Notes: generated by a model not told the origin, from the sequence alone. Counted from the stretch's first letter, positions 45,124 through 55,235 are shown. The stretch is DNA of 64,000 nt from Caldilineaceae bacterium (GCA_020634755.1 JACKBC010000037.1:11189-75188); one strand, 5' to 3'. Numbers and translations: made by a program.

Positions 45124-48100
45124 CTACCGCTCAATCAGCGGCAAGAACAGCTCCATCTTCGCAGATCCACTTGACGTATTGCTTCGCCCCTGGGTGGGGG
45201 GCCCATTGCGGAAATCCACCGCCGCGGTGCCTTTATTGCTGCTGACCAGAGCCAGCGACTCACCCGCCGCCGCAGGAGGTGCAAAATCATATTGGCCAGG
45301 CGACGTTTCGGGCCAGATGCCTTTGGCCGCCGCCACATCGGCGCGACCGACATCTTCGGCTGTGCCCCACTGCACAAAGTCGACCAAGGCGCTGGCGTTG
45401 GCAAAGTCCGGCGTCGTGTAAATCGCCAAGTCGGACGCGCTGCTCAGATCCATCCACGAGCGCAACACCAGATGCTCACCCGGATCCAGAATCAGATCGG
45501 CGGCGGAAGCGGCGCGGGCCTGCCCCGTTGTCGGCTCAATGATCGTCATCTCCGACAGTGCTTTGTAGCTAAAGGTGGCGCAAAACTGCCAATTGCTGAC
45601 ATCGACCTGGCCGTTCCCGCTGTTGCGCAGCTCAATCCAGTCGCCGTTGGCGTCGCTGGTGTAATAGATTTCGCTGATTACCACATCTTCCGACGCGCCG
45701 GCTTCTGGTGTGGTAGATGGGCTAGGCGTGGTTGTAGTTGACGGTGTCGTTGTGGTTGATGGCGTTGTTGTGATGCTCGGTGTTGTCGTGATGCTTGGTG
45801 TTGTCGTAATGCTCGGCGTACCCGTGGTGCTGGGTGAGGCCGACGGCGTGCTGGTGGCGGTCGGCGTAGGTGGCGCCAACACAATGATTTCCCCAGCCAT
45901 GCCGACGCCACCGGGTTGGCCATGCGCTTCGCAATAGTACAAATAGGTTCCCGGTTCGGTAAAGGTAAAGCTCACCGTATCCCACGTATTGCTCACATCG
46001 CCATTGGCATCGCCGAACCGGAAAAGGCCATCATCGGAGCGCACGTTGTGGAACCCCTCAACGCGCTTCCATTCCACCGTATCTCCCACATTAATGGTCA
46101 CCGAAGCGGGCGCAAAGAAATTATTGTTCACATTGACCACGACCGTTTGCGGGGTGGCCGTTGGCGTGGCGGTGGCTGTTTCCGTGCCGCTAGTGGTCGG
46201 CGTGGGCGTATCGGTGGTTGCCGTCGGTGTTGGTGTCGATTGCTCCTGTACGATCACCTCGCCCGCCATGCCGACACCGCCGACACCGCCATGAATCTCA
46301 CAATAATAGCCGTAGGTTCCAGCTTCGGTAAATGTATAGCTCACCGTATTCCAGGTTGACCCCGGATCGCCATTCTGATTTTCGCCCAGACGGAACTTAT
46401 CGTTGTCTTCGCGTACGTTGTGGAAGCCTTCAATCCGCTGCCACACCACCGTATCGCCCACGTTGATGGTGATGGAAGCGGGACTGAAGAAATTATTGCG
46501 CACCTCGACTGTCACCGTTTTGGTCAATTGGATGGCGGTAGGCGTCGAGGTGGGTGTGGGCGTTTCCGTATTGGGCGGTGTATCCGTAGTCGTGGCTGTA
46601 TGGGTTGGCGTGGGCGTGGCCACTGTGTATTCATCAGCACCGGCATCGGGCGTGGCGTCGCGCGGTTCACCGTCAATGTCGGTGGCAATGCCCAGATCGG
46701 TCCCCAGATTGCGCGCCGCCGATAAAGCGCCAATGTGATAGTTGCGCGTCACCGGGCTGGCAAATTGTGGGTCGCCCGTAATGCTATTGCCGCCGCTACT
46801 GATGGCGCCATTGGTATTGTTGGTGTTATTGAAAAAGAGGTTGTAATCTTCAGACGTTTGTGGATTGCTGCTTTGAATACCCACGCTGTGGTAAGCAATG
46901 ATGGAATTGCGCACCTCTAATTTGCTATTATCCACAAAGACGGCTTGCGACGGGTTGGTTCCATTGTTGGCCAGGGTGACGTGGCGCAACCACGATTCGT
47001 CATTAAAATTGGCATTGGCAAAATAGACCTGCGCGCCGGTCTCCGCGCTGTTGTCTGCCGCCATTACGTTGCGCAACCGCAGATAGCCAGGCAGGTTGAT
47101 ATCACCATTGCGTGCGTAGATGGCGCCGCCCTGTTGTGCCACATTGTCATAAAGCTCTGCTTCATAAATGGACAGCGGCGCATTGTTGATGCGCACGGCG
47201 CCGCCCTGGCCAGACGGATTGTTGCGGTCGGCCCGATTGCCCGTGGCAGCCCCCCCGGTCCACGATACTTTTACAAAGCGCGACCAGAGCGCACCCCCCT
47301 GTTCGCTGGTAGAACCGCTGCCACTTTCGGCATAGTTCGAGACAAAATAGGGTCCCTCCAGCGTGGCGGTAAGCAGGCCGGTGGCATTGGCGTCCAGATA
47401 GATGCCACCACCGTGCGCTCGGTCCGTCGTGGACAGATTGGTATATGCATTGGCCGCGTTTTCACGGTATTCATCACCATATACATCCAAATAAGCCGCA
47501 CCGGTGGTCTGCACATCCACCGCCACGGCGCCACCATAGCCATTGCCGCTGTTGGCCGTGGCTCCGCGCGCCGTGTTGCCGCGCCACAGGTTGTCATAGA
47601 GCCAAACGTGCGTATCATCCGTCTCCCCGGCATAGAGGCCGCCGCCATAGCCGTCTCCCCCTTTGGCGGCGGCGGTGTTGCTGTAAATTTCGCTGTTCCA
47701 AATGCGAGCATAGGCATAGGACGGATTGAGCAGCGTGTTCTGCGCAAAGTTTTCCACATAGATACCGCCCCCCTGTCCTTGCCCCCCATTGGTGACGTTT
47801 TTGGCTACGTTTTCGTATACATAGGTATTGGTCATATAAAGCGAGCTGCCCAGTGACGCAATACCGCCGCCAAAACCGCTGGTCGAGCCGGTCGACGCCG
47901 TGTTGCGGTAGACGCGCGCATTCTGCGTGTGCAGTTGCGCACCGCCATAGACGCCAATGCCGCCGCCAAACCCACTGCCTGTACCGCTCGCACGCGCAAT
48001 GGAGTCATAGACGCGCACGTTGGTCAGATAGGCCGCTGTGTAGTTACGCACCAACACGCCGCCACCAATGCGCCCCGTGTTGACTGGCGGCGTGGACGGT

Positions 48101-48531
48101 GATTCGGTGGTGGCGTTGCCGTTGCGCACGGCTAGGTTCTCCACATGCACGGTCACGGCTACTTGGCCAATCTGGAATTGGCCGTCCATGACCTGCGTAT
48201 CGCTCAGCCCAATCAGAAGCGGACGGCGGCTGTTTTCGCCATCTAAAATGGTCAGCTCATCGCCAGCGCCATGCAGCGTGAGGGTGCGCTGGATGTTGAC
48301 CGACTCAGCATAGGTACCGGCTGCCACATTGACTTCATCGCAATTGGTATCATCCACCGCGGCTTGAATGGTGGGATACGCCGCCGATGGCACCGTACAG
48401 GAAACAGCAAAAGCGCGACCGCTCTGCAAACCGATCAGCCCAACGACCGTACCCGTGAGCAGAACGCCCAGCACCAGCACGAAAACCAATCGCCGGAGCC
48501 TTGAATGTGTAAACGTTTGGTAAAATCTCAT
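45124..48531 (-). CDS. Exported beta-helix protein with two blue-copper domains and a lamin-tail domain
   Basis: The protein has 1135 residues. A basic N-terminus and membrane segment (LVFVLVLGVLLTGTVVGLIG) serve as signal. Residues about 45-640 form a right-handed beta-helix rich in GGGI and NNxA-type turns (TIQAAVDDTNCDEVNVAAGT at its start). Two plastocyanin-like domains follow, each with the copper set His (GFHNVR), Cys-His (YYCEIHG and YYCEAHG) and Met (GVGM). A Thr/Pro linker with 18-bp DNA repeats leads to a lamin-tail domain (VISEIYYTSDANGDWIEL). The end is MELFLPLIER. GGAGG precedes the ATG. Electron transfer or metal binding at the surface is plausible. The combination of domains is unusual. 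Confidence 0.9.
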   Translation of the reverse strand: MRFYQTFTHSRLRRLVFVLVLGVLLTGTVVGLIGLQSGRAFAVSCTVPSAAYPTIQAAVDDTNCDEVNVAAGTYAESVNIQRTLTLHGAGDELTILDGENSRRPLLIGLSDTQVMDGQFQIGQVAVTVHVENLAVRNGNATTESPSTPPVNTGRIGGGVLVRNYTAAYLTNVRVYDSIARASGTGSGFGGGIGVYGGAQLHTQNARVYRNTASTGSTSGFGGGIASLGSSLYMTNTYVYENVAKNVTNGGQGQGGGIYVENFAQNTLLNPSYAYARIWNSEIYSNTAAAKGGDGYGGGLYAGETDDTHVWLYDNLWRGNTARGATANSGNGYGGAVAVDVQTTGAAYLDVYGDEYRENAANAYTNLSTTDRAHGGGIYLDANATGLLTATLEGPYFVSNYAESGSGSTSEQGGALWSRFVKVSWTGGAATGNRADRNNPSGQGGAVRINNAPLSIYEAELYDNVAQQGGAIYARNGDINLPGYLRLRNVMAADNSAETGAQVYFANANFNDESWLRHVTLANNGTNPSQAVFVDNSKLEVRNSIIAYHSVGIQSSNPQTSEDYNLFFNNTNNTNGAISSGGNSITGDPQFASPVTRNYHIGALSAARNLGTDLGIATDIDGEPRDATPDAGADEYTVATPTPTHTATTTDTPPNTETPTPTSTPTAIQLTKTVTVEVRNNFFSPASITINVGDTVVWQRIEGFHNVREDNDKFRLGENQNGDPGSTWNTVSYTFTEAGTYGYYCEIHGGVGGVGMAGEVIVQEQSTPTPTATTDTPTPTTSGTETATATPTATPQTVVVNVNNNFFAPASVTINVGDTVEWKRVEGFHNVRSDDGLFRFGDANGDVSNTWDTVSFTFTEPGTYLYYCEAHGQPGGVGMAGEIIVLAPPTPTATSTPSASPSTTGTPSITTTPSITTTPSITTTPSTTTTPSTTTTPSPSTTPEAGASEDVVISEIYYTSDANGDWIELRNSGNGQVDVSNWQFCATFSYKALSEMTIIEPTTGQARAASAADLILDPGEHLVLRSWMDLSSASDLAIYTTPDFANASALVDFVQWGTAEDVGRADVAAAKGIWPETSPGQYDFAPPAAAGESLALVSSNKGTAAVDFRNGPPTQGRSNTSSGSAKMELFLPLIER

Positions 48532-48656
48532 ATTTCCTCCAATTGAATCAGAATGGGAATGTCACTGTTGTTTGACAATGCAGAGGGCGATGAATGGGGT
48601 TAGACTTCCTTCTCGTATGTCAACCGTAAAATACCAAACCAAGCGTTATGAAAGCG

Positions 48657-48878
48657 TTAGATCGGCGCCTGACCTTGCGCTGGCGTCGTTTCATCACGCT
48701 GGCCAATCATGCGCGTAATCAGCTCGGTCAGCGCCACATCGTCCAACGAATCGCCGCCGGCAAAATAGGCCACCTGCCCATCCAGTCCATAACGAACGCT
48801 GCCGCGCCACTCAAAGACGCCGCGCGCCACTTCTTCTTGCCAAACGCGAATGGTGAACAGGTGAGTTGTGGGCTGCAT
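48657..48878 (-). CDS. Small protein of unknown function next to the regulator
   Basis: The 73 residues begin MQPTTHLFTIRVWQEEVARG and continue with FEWRGSVRYGLDGQVAYFAG, a mostly beta pattern, ending in a helical, charged tail. The family is not named by me. There is no clear ribosome-binding site. It is divergent from the SARP-type regulator gene, with a family 1 palindromic repeat between them. The composition and regular beta pattern favour a real gene. Confidence 0.6.
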   Translation of the reverse strand: MQPTTHLFTIRVWQEEVARGVFEWRGSVRYGLDGQVAYFAGGDSLDDVALTELITRMIGQRDETTPAQGQAPI

Positions 48879-48921
48879 AAAAACAGCGTAGCACGAGGTG
48901 CGTTAGGGGAACGTTAGAAAT

Positions 48922-48972
48922 AGTCAGGAGATTGCAACGGCCCAAGACCAACACCGTTGCGGTGTACCGATC
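48922..48972. repeat. Dispersed palindromic repeat, family 1, copy 5 (degenerate)
   Basis: ATTGCAACGG (48931-48940) and CCGTTGCGGTGTACCGAT (48954-48971) keep the inner arms of the family. The outer left arm has decayed. Confidence 0.55.
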
Positions 48973-49075
48973 ATGTGAGGGCCGAGCCCGCCGAAACCCG
49001 CCGTTGCCTTGCCGCTTTGCGCTCACTTCGTGAACGACCAAGCTCGGTCCGCGGCGATGGAGGTTACCACCAGAA

Positions 49076-49104
49076 TTGAAAATTGCGCCGCTTTTCTGTA
49101 CAAT
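49076..49104 (+). promoter_or_regulatory. Promoter placed for a leaderless mRNA (SARP regulator)
   Basis: TTGAAA (49076-49081), a 17-base spacer and TACAAT (49099-49104) lie six bases before the GTG at 49111. No ribosome-binding site is present, so translation from the 5' end of the mRNA is expected. Confidence 0.7.
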
Positions 49105-49110
49105 TTAGCC

Positions 49111-52100
49111 GTGACTACTCTGGAAATTGATCTGCTGGGCGCACCGATCATTCAGCTAGACCAACAGCCCGTGACCTTCGAATCGCGCAAGGCTACGGCG
49201 CTATTGGCCTATTTGGCTGTGTCAGGCAAGCCGCACCAACGCAGCGAGCTGGCCACGCTGCTCTGGCCCGAATCGGACAACAAGCGCGCGCGCGGGGCGC
49301 TGCGCTACACGCTCTCTATTTTGCAGGGTGCGCTGGGCAAAGCGTGGCTGCAAAGTGACCGGGCGACAATTGGGCTGGCGGGTGACACAGCGTGCACTGT
49401 AGACGCAAGACAATTTCAGGAGCTGCTCACAAGCGGCCATGATCACCTGCACACGCCCGATACCGTTTGCCTCAACTGTATACAGCCGATTAACAACGCC
49501 ATAGCGCTCTATCGTGACGACTTTTTAACAGGCTTTGGCCTGCGCGACAGCGTCAATTTTGACGAGTGGCAATTTTTCCAGCGCGAAGGCTTCCGGCACC
49601 AATTGATCAATGGGCTGCGCCGACTCATCCGCTTCCATACGCAGCAGGCCGATTATCAACAGGCGCTGATCAGCGCACGGCGGTTGCTCCAGCTCGACCC
49701 GCTCCAGGAAAGCGTACAGCGCGAAGCCATGCAGCTCTATGCCCACAGCGGTCAATGGGAGCTGGCGCTGCGCCAATACGATGAATGCGTGCGTCTGCTG
49801 GCGGCCGAACTGAGCGTACCGCCCTCGCCCGCGACCACTCAGCTTTATGAGCAGATTCGCGGCCAGCGTTTGGGCGCGGTCCAACGTCCCACTACCAGCC
49901 AAACGCCCGCGTCCGTCACCCTCTCCCTAAGTGCCCGTCCGCACAATTTGCCTGCGGCCACCATGCCCATTCTGGGCCGTGAGCCAGAGATTGCCGCCAT
50001 CCGCGCGCTACTCAACGAACCGCACTGCCGCATGGTAACGCTGCTGGGGCCGGGCGGCATCGGCAAAACGCGGCTGGCCCATCAGATCGCCATTGACTTG
50101 TGTCACGCGCCGGAAGCCCACTTTGCGCGCGGCGTCTACTTTGTGCCGCTGACCGCCGTGGAAAGCGCGGACTTGCTGGTGACGGCCATTGCCAATGCGC
50201 TGGAGCTGCCCTTTAACGGACCCAAAGCGCCCAAAGCGCAATTGCGCCAATATCTGCGCGCACAGCACTTTCTGCTGGTGCTGGACAACTTTGAACAGCT
50301 CGTATCCAGCGCACCGCTGCTGGCCGAACTGCTCAACGCCGCCCACGGACTCAAGCTGCTCATTACCTCGCGCGAGCGACTCAATCTGCACGAAGAATGG
50401 CTATACGAAGTACAAGGATTGCCGCTGCCGCCATTGGATGCGCATGAATCGTCGACCGCCTTAAAGGCCAATGGTTGCATCCAGCTTTTCTATCATCAGG
50501 CCCGTCGGCTCGATCCCCACTTTGATGTCGATGAGGCGCTGCCCGCTATTGTGCAGATTGCGCACATGCTGCAAGGAATGCCGCTGGGCCTGGAGCTGGC
50601 GGCCGGCTGGGTGCGCACCTTTTCCTGCACCGCGATTGCGCGCCAGATTCAGCAAGATCTGGATTTTTTGGCCACACCCGCCCAGAACGTAGCGCAACGT
50701 CATCGCAGCCTGCGCGCGGCCTTCCTCCATTCGTGGCGCCGGCTCGATGAAGCAGAACGCACCGTTTTTGCCAAAGCCGCGCTCTTCCGCGGTGGTTTTG
50801 GTCTGGATGCCGCCGCCGCGGTCACCGGCGCCAATCCGCTGACGCTGGGCGCCCTGGTGGACAAATCTATGGTGCAGCATCTGCGCCAGCGCCAGCCGGC
50901 CCAGGACCGCTACACCATCCACGAGCTGCTGCGCCAATATGCCGAGGAGACGCTAAAGCCCGCCATCCATCATGCGGTGCAACGGTTGCACTGCGCCTAT
51001 TTTGGCGCTTTTGTGCAAAAGCAACTGCCATACCGCAGCCTGGCCAGCGAAGATGACGCGCTGCGCGCCATCGGCGTCGAACTGGAAAATATCCGCGCGG
51101 CCTGGAGCTGGCTGCTGCAACAGATTCCAACTGCGCATACGAATGCCGCACGCCAGTTCTTGGCCACGCAGATCGGACAGTTTGTGCCCATGCTGGCTCA
51201 TTACTATTTGCGCTTGAGTCGTTTTGAAGAGGGCGAAAAGCTGTTTCAAGATGCAGGCCGCACCATGCAGCAGGCCGATTGGTCAGCCCACGAGGGCGAG
51301 ATTTCTGAGCAAAGCGCCGCCTTTATTTTGGGCCAGGTGCAAGCGCGCCTGGCCGAATTTGCTTTTAATTTGAGCCGATTTCACGAAGTGGCCGACATAT
51401 ATGAAGCGCTGCTGCCGTTGCTGCGTCAGGCCGGCCATGCCGATGAATTGGGCGCGGCGCTGACCGGGTTGGGGAAAGCCTTTATCCGCATGGGGCGCTA
51501 TGCCGATGCCGAGCCGCTGCTGCAAGAAAGTGTGGCGCTCTTTCGCGTTACGCAAGAGCCAACGGGGCTTACCGGGGCGCTCAATAGTTTGGGCATTTTG
51601 TATAGCAACCAAGGCCGTTTTGAGCAGGCGCGTCCGCTCTATGAGGAGTTTTTACTGCTGGCGCGCGCCAACCAGCACGTGCGGGGCAAGGCCAATGCGC
51701 TGAACAATTTAGGTTCCAACTACGCCCGCGCTGGGCAGCACCAAAAAGCGCTGCCGCTCTATGAGGAGTGTCACCGGCTGGCGTTGGTCAGCGGCGAACG
51801 CTTGGTCATCGCCGTGGCGCTGAGCAACCTGGGCAGCGTCTCGCGCGCCTTGGGCCGCTACGCCGACGCCCGCCGCTACTACGCCGAAAGCCTGGCCATC
51901 TGCCGCGAAATCGGCGATCGACGCTGGACCGCCGCCGGCCTCAACGGCCTGGGGCTTACGCTCATTGCCGACGGCGCCTTGACTGAGGCCATCCCTCATC
52001 TGCGCGAAGCTCTAACCACTGCGCAAGAAATTGAAAGCATGCCGGACGTGCTGGACGCCTTGGCCGCCCTCGGCGAAATCATCCTCAACCAGGGTAATGC

Positions 52101-52275
52101 CCAACGGGCCGCGGCCATTTTGCACTTCGTCCATCACCACCCCATCACGCAGACACTGGCCCGTCAGCGCAGTGGTGAACTGCTGGAAGGGTGTGGAGAT
52201 GTGGGGGCAGCAGCGGGTCAGGATATTGGGGAGATTGTGGCGCTTGCGTTTGTGGATGAAAAGATGGCCGGGTAA
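49111..52275 (+). CDS. SARP/AfsR-like regulator with NB-ATPase and TPR repeats
   Basis: This is a 1054-residue transcriptional activator. The N-terminal winged helix plus BTAD domain (about 1-250) opens TTLEIDLLGAPIIQLD and has SRKATALLAYLAVSG and LLQLDPLQESVQREAMQLYA. The NB-ARC/STAND-type ATPase has Walker A GPGGIGKT (from residue 313) and FLLVLDNFEQLV as Walker B. A winged-helix spacer follows, and then many TPRs (from about 730), such as GLGKAFIRMGRYADAEPLLQ. The GTG at 49111 is chosen over ATG 49057 because the protein family starts here and a promoter ends six bases before it. It may control the adjacent exported-protein genes; ligand and targets are unknown. Confidence 0.92.
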   Translation: MTTLEIDLLGAPIIQLDQQPVTFESRKATALLAYLAVSGKPHQRSELATLLWPESDNKRARGALRYTLSILQGALGKAWLQSDRATIGLAGDTACTVDARQFQELLTSGHDHLHTPDTVCLNCIQPINNAIALYRDDFLTGFGLRDSVNFDEWQFFQREGFRHQLINGLRRLIRFHTQQADYQQALISARRLLQLDPLQESVQREAMQLYAHSGQWELALRQYDECVRLLAAELSVPPSPATTQLYEQIRGQRLGAVQRPTTSQTPASVTLSLSARPHNLPAATMPILGREPEIAAIRALLNEPHCRMVTLLGPGGIGKTRLAHQIAIDLCHAPEAHFARGVYFVPLTAVESADLLVTAIANALELPFNGPKAPKAQLRQYLRAQHFLLVLDNFEQLVSSAPLLAELLNAAHGLKLLITSRERLNLHEEWLYEVQGLPLPPLDAHESSTALKANGCIQLFYHQARRLDPHFDVDEALPAIVQIAHMLQGMPLGLELAAGWVRTFSCTAIARQIQQDLDFLATPAQNVAQRHRSLRAAFLHSWRRLDEAERTVFAKAALFRGGFGLDAAAAVTGANPLTLGALVDKSMVQHLRQRQPAQDRYTIHELLRQYAEETLKPAIHHAVQRLHCAYFGAFVQKQLPYRSLASEDDALRAIGVELENIRAAWSWLLQQIPTAHTNAARQFLATQIGQFVPMLAHYYLRLSRFEEGEKLFQDAGRTMQQADWSAHEGEISEQSAAFILGQVQARLAEFAFNLSRFHEVADIYEALLPLLRQAGHADELGAALTGLGKAFIRMGRYADAEPLLQESVALFRVTQEPTGLTGALNSLGILYSNQGRFEQARPLYEEFLLLARANQHVRGKANALNNLGSNYARAGQHQKALPLYEECHRLALVSGERLVIAVALSNLGSVSRALGRYADARRYYAESLAICREIGDRRWTAAGLNGLGLTLIADGALTEAIPHLREALTTAQEIESMPDVLDALAALGEIILNQGNAQRAAAILHFVHHHPITQTLARQRSGELLEGCGDVGAAAGQDIGEIVALAFVDEKMAG

Positions 52276-52495
52276 CGAGATGGGTTTGTAGAGCGCCTTT
52301 CCCAAACCGCCGCTTGTTCGTTGTACAAACATACGCCGTTGCCTGTTAAATCGAAGAGAGCTTGGCGCTCTCTAACCCATTCACTTTAAGAATTGCCAAA
52401 TTTTAGTATTCGATTTGCTAAATAACCATAGTAGCAGTACACTGCGCATACGCTGTATGCGTTATCGTTAAGCGAATTTAAAAGGAACCCTGGTA

Positions 52496-55222
52496 ATGAA
52501 TCGAATATGTTGGGCCAAGCGGATCTTTGCCGGTTGGCGTCTTTTTAGTTCAATGTTTAGTCATGTTATGAAGGCATGTGCGGCTCTGGCTCTGTTTTTG
52601 CTGATACAATTCATTCTGCCCGCTGCGCCCCTGCACGCCCAAACGCCAACCCCCTATCTAATCAAGCCCTTTACCAACCGCACAGCCGACGCGCGGCCGG
52701 GTTTGCTGACGGCGGTCAATGATGTGGTCTACTTCCTGGCCACGGGAACAACCGGCAGCGGTGAACTTTGGCGCACTGATGGAACTGGCGCCGGCACTAC
52801 GCTGCTGAAAGACGTTGGTGGATGCAGCTATCCAGTGGAAACGGGCTGCGTGCCCTGGATGGTCAACGTGGAGGGCACTTTATACTTTCGCACGGAACAG
52901 AGCGTTTGGCGGAGCGATGGCACGGTAGCCGGTACAACATTGTTATTCGAAGGTGACGCCAGTGCACCCACGGCGTTGGGCGACTCGATCTACTTTACGT
53001 CGGTGGACGCAGCTGACCCTACCACCACCCACTTATGGAAAAGCGATGGCACCAGTGCTGGCACCACGTTGGTCAAAACGTTTCAATCGTATAAGTTGAA
53101 TTGTCCGGTTGCGCGTCAGAAGAGGCTTTACTGCCGGACCGTGGACGGCTTGTGGAAAAGCGATGGGACAGCATCTGGCACAACTCTAGTGAAAACTATT
53201 CCGGTGGAAAGCGGAATTCCAGGCGAACCAGCGCTATCGATGTTCAATGATACCATCTATTTTTGGGTGCGCAGCACGGGCAGTACGCAACTGTGGCGGA
53301 GCGACGGTTCCGCAGACGGTACAACACCACTCAAAGACTTTCCCATTTATGATCTGAGTGTTGATCGATTTATTGGTGTGATTGGGAGTGAAGTCTATTT
53401 TGTGGTGCGCCCACCTGCGCCGTTGATGTATAACGAGATTTGGAAAAGCAACGGCACGCCTGAAGGCACCCTTGTTGTTGAATACATCGAGGTCAAGGAC
53501 TTTACACAAAGTGAATTCGCCGTCCTCAATGACAAAATCTACGTCAACCGCTTTGACGTGGATCACGGCGTTGAATTGTGGTACAGCAACGGCGTCTCCG
53601 GCGGTATGACTTTTGTCAAAGATATCAACCCGGGCGCGGCCGATGCAACACCCATGCAGTTGACTGCTTTTCAGAATAAGCTCTATTTCTTTGCCAACGA
53701 TGGCGTACACGGCGCTGAACTGTGGCAAAGTGACGGTACGGATGCCGGTACCCAAATGGTCAAAGAGATTTTGCCCGGTCCTACCGGCGCCGGTGAATTT
53801 GGTTCGACCATGCTGGCGACCAATACGTTCCTCTACTTCAGCGCGATGGACGCGAATACTGGATTAGAGCTTTGGCGCAGCGATGGCGCCGCCGCGAATA
53901 CAATATTATTGCAAGATGTAAATACGAACAGGAATCTCGGTCAAGGCAGTAGCACCCCTCTTACAAAAGTTGACAATCTCATCTACTTCTCTGCCTCTGA
54001 CCAAGTGAACCCGCCGACTTTCTGGGTAAGTGACGGCACACCGTCTGGTACGTTTCCCCTTGAGCTGATTACCCAGGATGCTTCCATCACGAGCATCTTT
54101 CACGTTTATTTTGCCGCGGAGAAAGTTTTCCTTTTTACCATGCGCCATGAGCGAACAGGAGGGCCCTATTTGCCCGATATATGGGTAACCAACCGTCCCC
54201 TTACGGCAACCAGCCAGGCCCAGCGAATCTATAAATCTGAACCTCCCACAAGTAGTGAATTGATTGATGCGGTGATGATGGGAACTGAACTCTATTTCAT
54301 CAAATACGAAATGGAAAGCGGCCTAACTACGCTGTGGGCAAGCGATGGATCTGCAAGTGGCACCCATCAAATCAAACAGATTGCCACCTCATCATATCCA
54401 CAATATCAGCTAATGAAGGCGGGAGATAGACTCTTTTTTGCCGTCCGTGACTATGCCTTAAGCGAAGTGGATTTTACCTTATGGGGTAGTGATGGCAGCG
54501 AAAATGGAACAATTGCGCTAAAGACGTTTAAAGAAATAGGCATTCTGCCAAATTCCGTTGGCAACCTGCTCTTTTTTATGGCCACAGATGGCGCAAACGG
54601 CATGCAGCTTTGGCGCAGCGATGGGACACAAGCAGGTACGATGGCGATCAAGGCGATCGATCCAGACTATAACTCGACCTATGTTGCGTCTTCGGTCGTC
54701 TATTCAGATACGCTCTATTTTGGTGCTGGCGACAGTATAAGCCAAACGCTGTGGCGCTCGGATGGCACAGAGGGTGGAACGCAAATCGCCGTCGATAATT
54801 TGCCCGGCTTCAATTCACCGGTTGTTTTTCAGGATGCCATCTATTTCACATCTATATTACCCAATGATGAGGCCCAATATGGCAGCGCGCTATGGCGCAC
54901 TAACCAGAACATGGATGGCATTGAACTGGTGCAACGGTTTGGCGAATGTCAGATAGATGAGTTGCGCGTTGATCAAGATACCCTTTACTTTGGGTGCAAT
55001 CCGTGGGAGGGCAATCAGCAAATGTGGGCTTATGATGGCGCCAATGCACCTTACGAGGTGGGTGAACTTTTCACTGATCGCGTAACCGGTCTGATCGCCA
55101 ACCATACGTTCTATTTTACTGAGGAGGCGCCCGACGGACCGCAAGGGCTGTGGGCGCTGCCGTTGCAGCCCTTGGAACAGCACGTTTATCTGCCCGTGGC
55201 CAAGCGCAGTCCAGCGCAATAA
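52496..55222 (+). CDS. Exported ELWxSDGTxxGT repeat protein
   Basis: The protein has 908 residues. AAAGGA precedes the ATG. A long signal (residues 25-50, ALALFLLIQFILPAAPLHAQ) is followed by about 16 repeats of 45-60 residues. Each has a strand-turn motif like ELWRSDGTEGGTQIA preceded by a DTLYFGA-type strand. Clear motifs include ELWRTDGTGAGTTLLKDV, HLWKSDGTSAGTTLV and QLWRSDGTQAGTMAIK; some are degenerate (ALWRTNQNMDG). The pattern suggests stacked beta-propeller blades. The C-terminus, HVYLPVAKRSPAQ, carries the LP motif of the other exported proteins. No catalytic residues can be named; a binding or surface role is likely. Confidence 0.9.
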   Translation: MNRICWAKRIFAGWRLFSSMFSHVMKACAALALFLLIQFILPAAPLHAQTPTPYLIKPFTNRTADARPGLLTAVNDVVYFLATGTTGSGELWRTDGTGAGTTLLKDVGGCSYPVETGCVPWMVNVEGTLYFRTEQSVWRSDGTVAGTTLLFEGDASAPTALGDSIYFTSVDAADPTTTHLWKSDGTSAGTTLVKTFQSYKLNCPVARQKRLYCRTVDGLWKSDGTASGTTLVKTIPVESGIPGEPALSMFNDTIYFWVRSTGSTQLWRSDGSADGTTPLKDFPIYDLSVDRFIGVIGSEVYFVVRPPAPLMYNEIWKSNGTPEGTLVVEYIEVKDFTQSEFAVLNDKIYVNRFDVDHGVELWYSNGVSGGMTFVKDINPGAADATPMQLTAFQNKLYFFANDGVHGAELWQSDGTDAGTQMVKEILPGPTGAGEFGSTMLATNTFLYFSAMDANTGLELWRSDGAAANTILLQDVNTNRNLGQGSSTPLTKVDNLIYFSASDQVNPPTFWVSDGTPSGTFPLELITQDASITSIFHVYFAAEKVFLFTMRHERTGGPYLPDIWVTNRPLTATSQAQRIYKSEPPTSSELIDAVMMGTELYFIKYEMESGLTTLWASDGSASGTHQIKQIATSSYPQYQLMKAGDRLFFAVRDYALSEVDFTLWGSDGSENGTIALKTFKEIGILPNSVGNLLFFMATDGANGMQLWRSDGTQAGTMAIKAIDPDYNSTYVASSVVYSDTLYFGAGDSISQTLWRSDGTEGGTQIAVDNLPGFNSPVVFQDAIYFTSILPNDEAQYGSALWRTNQNMDGIELVQRFGECQIDELRVDQDTLYFGCNPWEGNQQMWAYDGANAPYEVGELFTDRVTGLIANHTFYFTEEAPDGPQGLWALPLQPLEQHVYLPVAKRSPAQ

Positions 55223-55235
55223 TCACAGCTGAGCT

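Noticed and set aside
37178..48531. LPXTG sortase substrates
   Set aside because: The C-terminal motif lacks T-G, and no membrane helix follows it.
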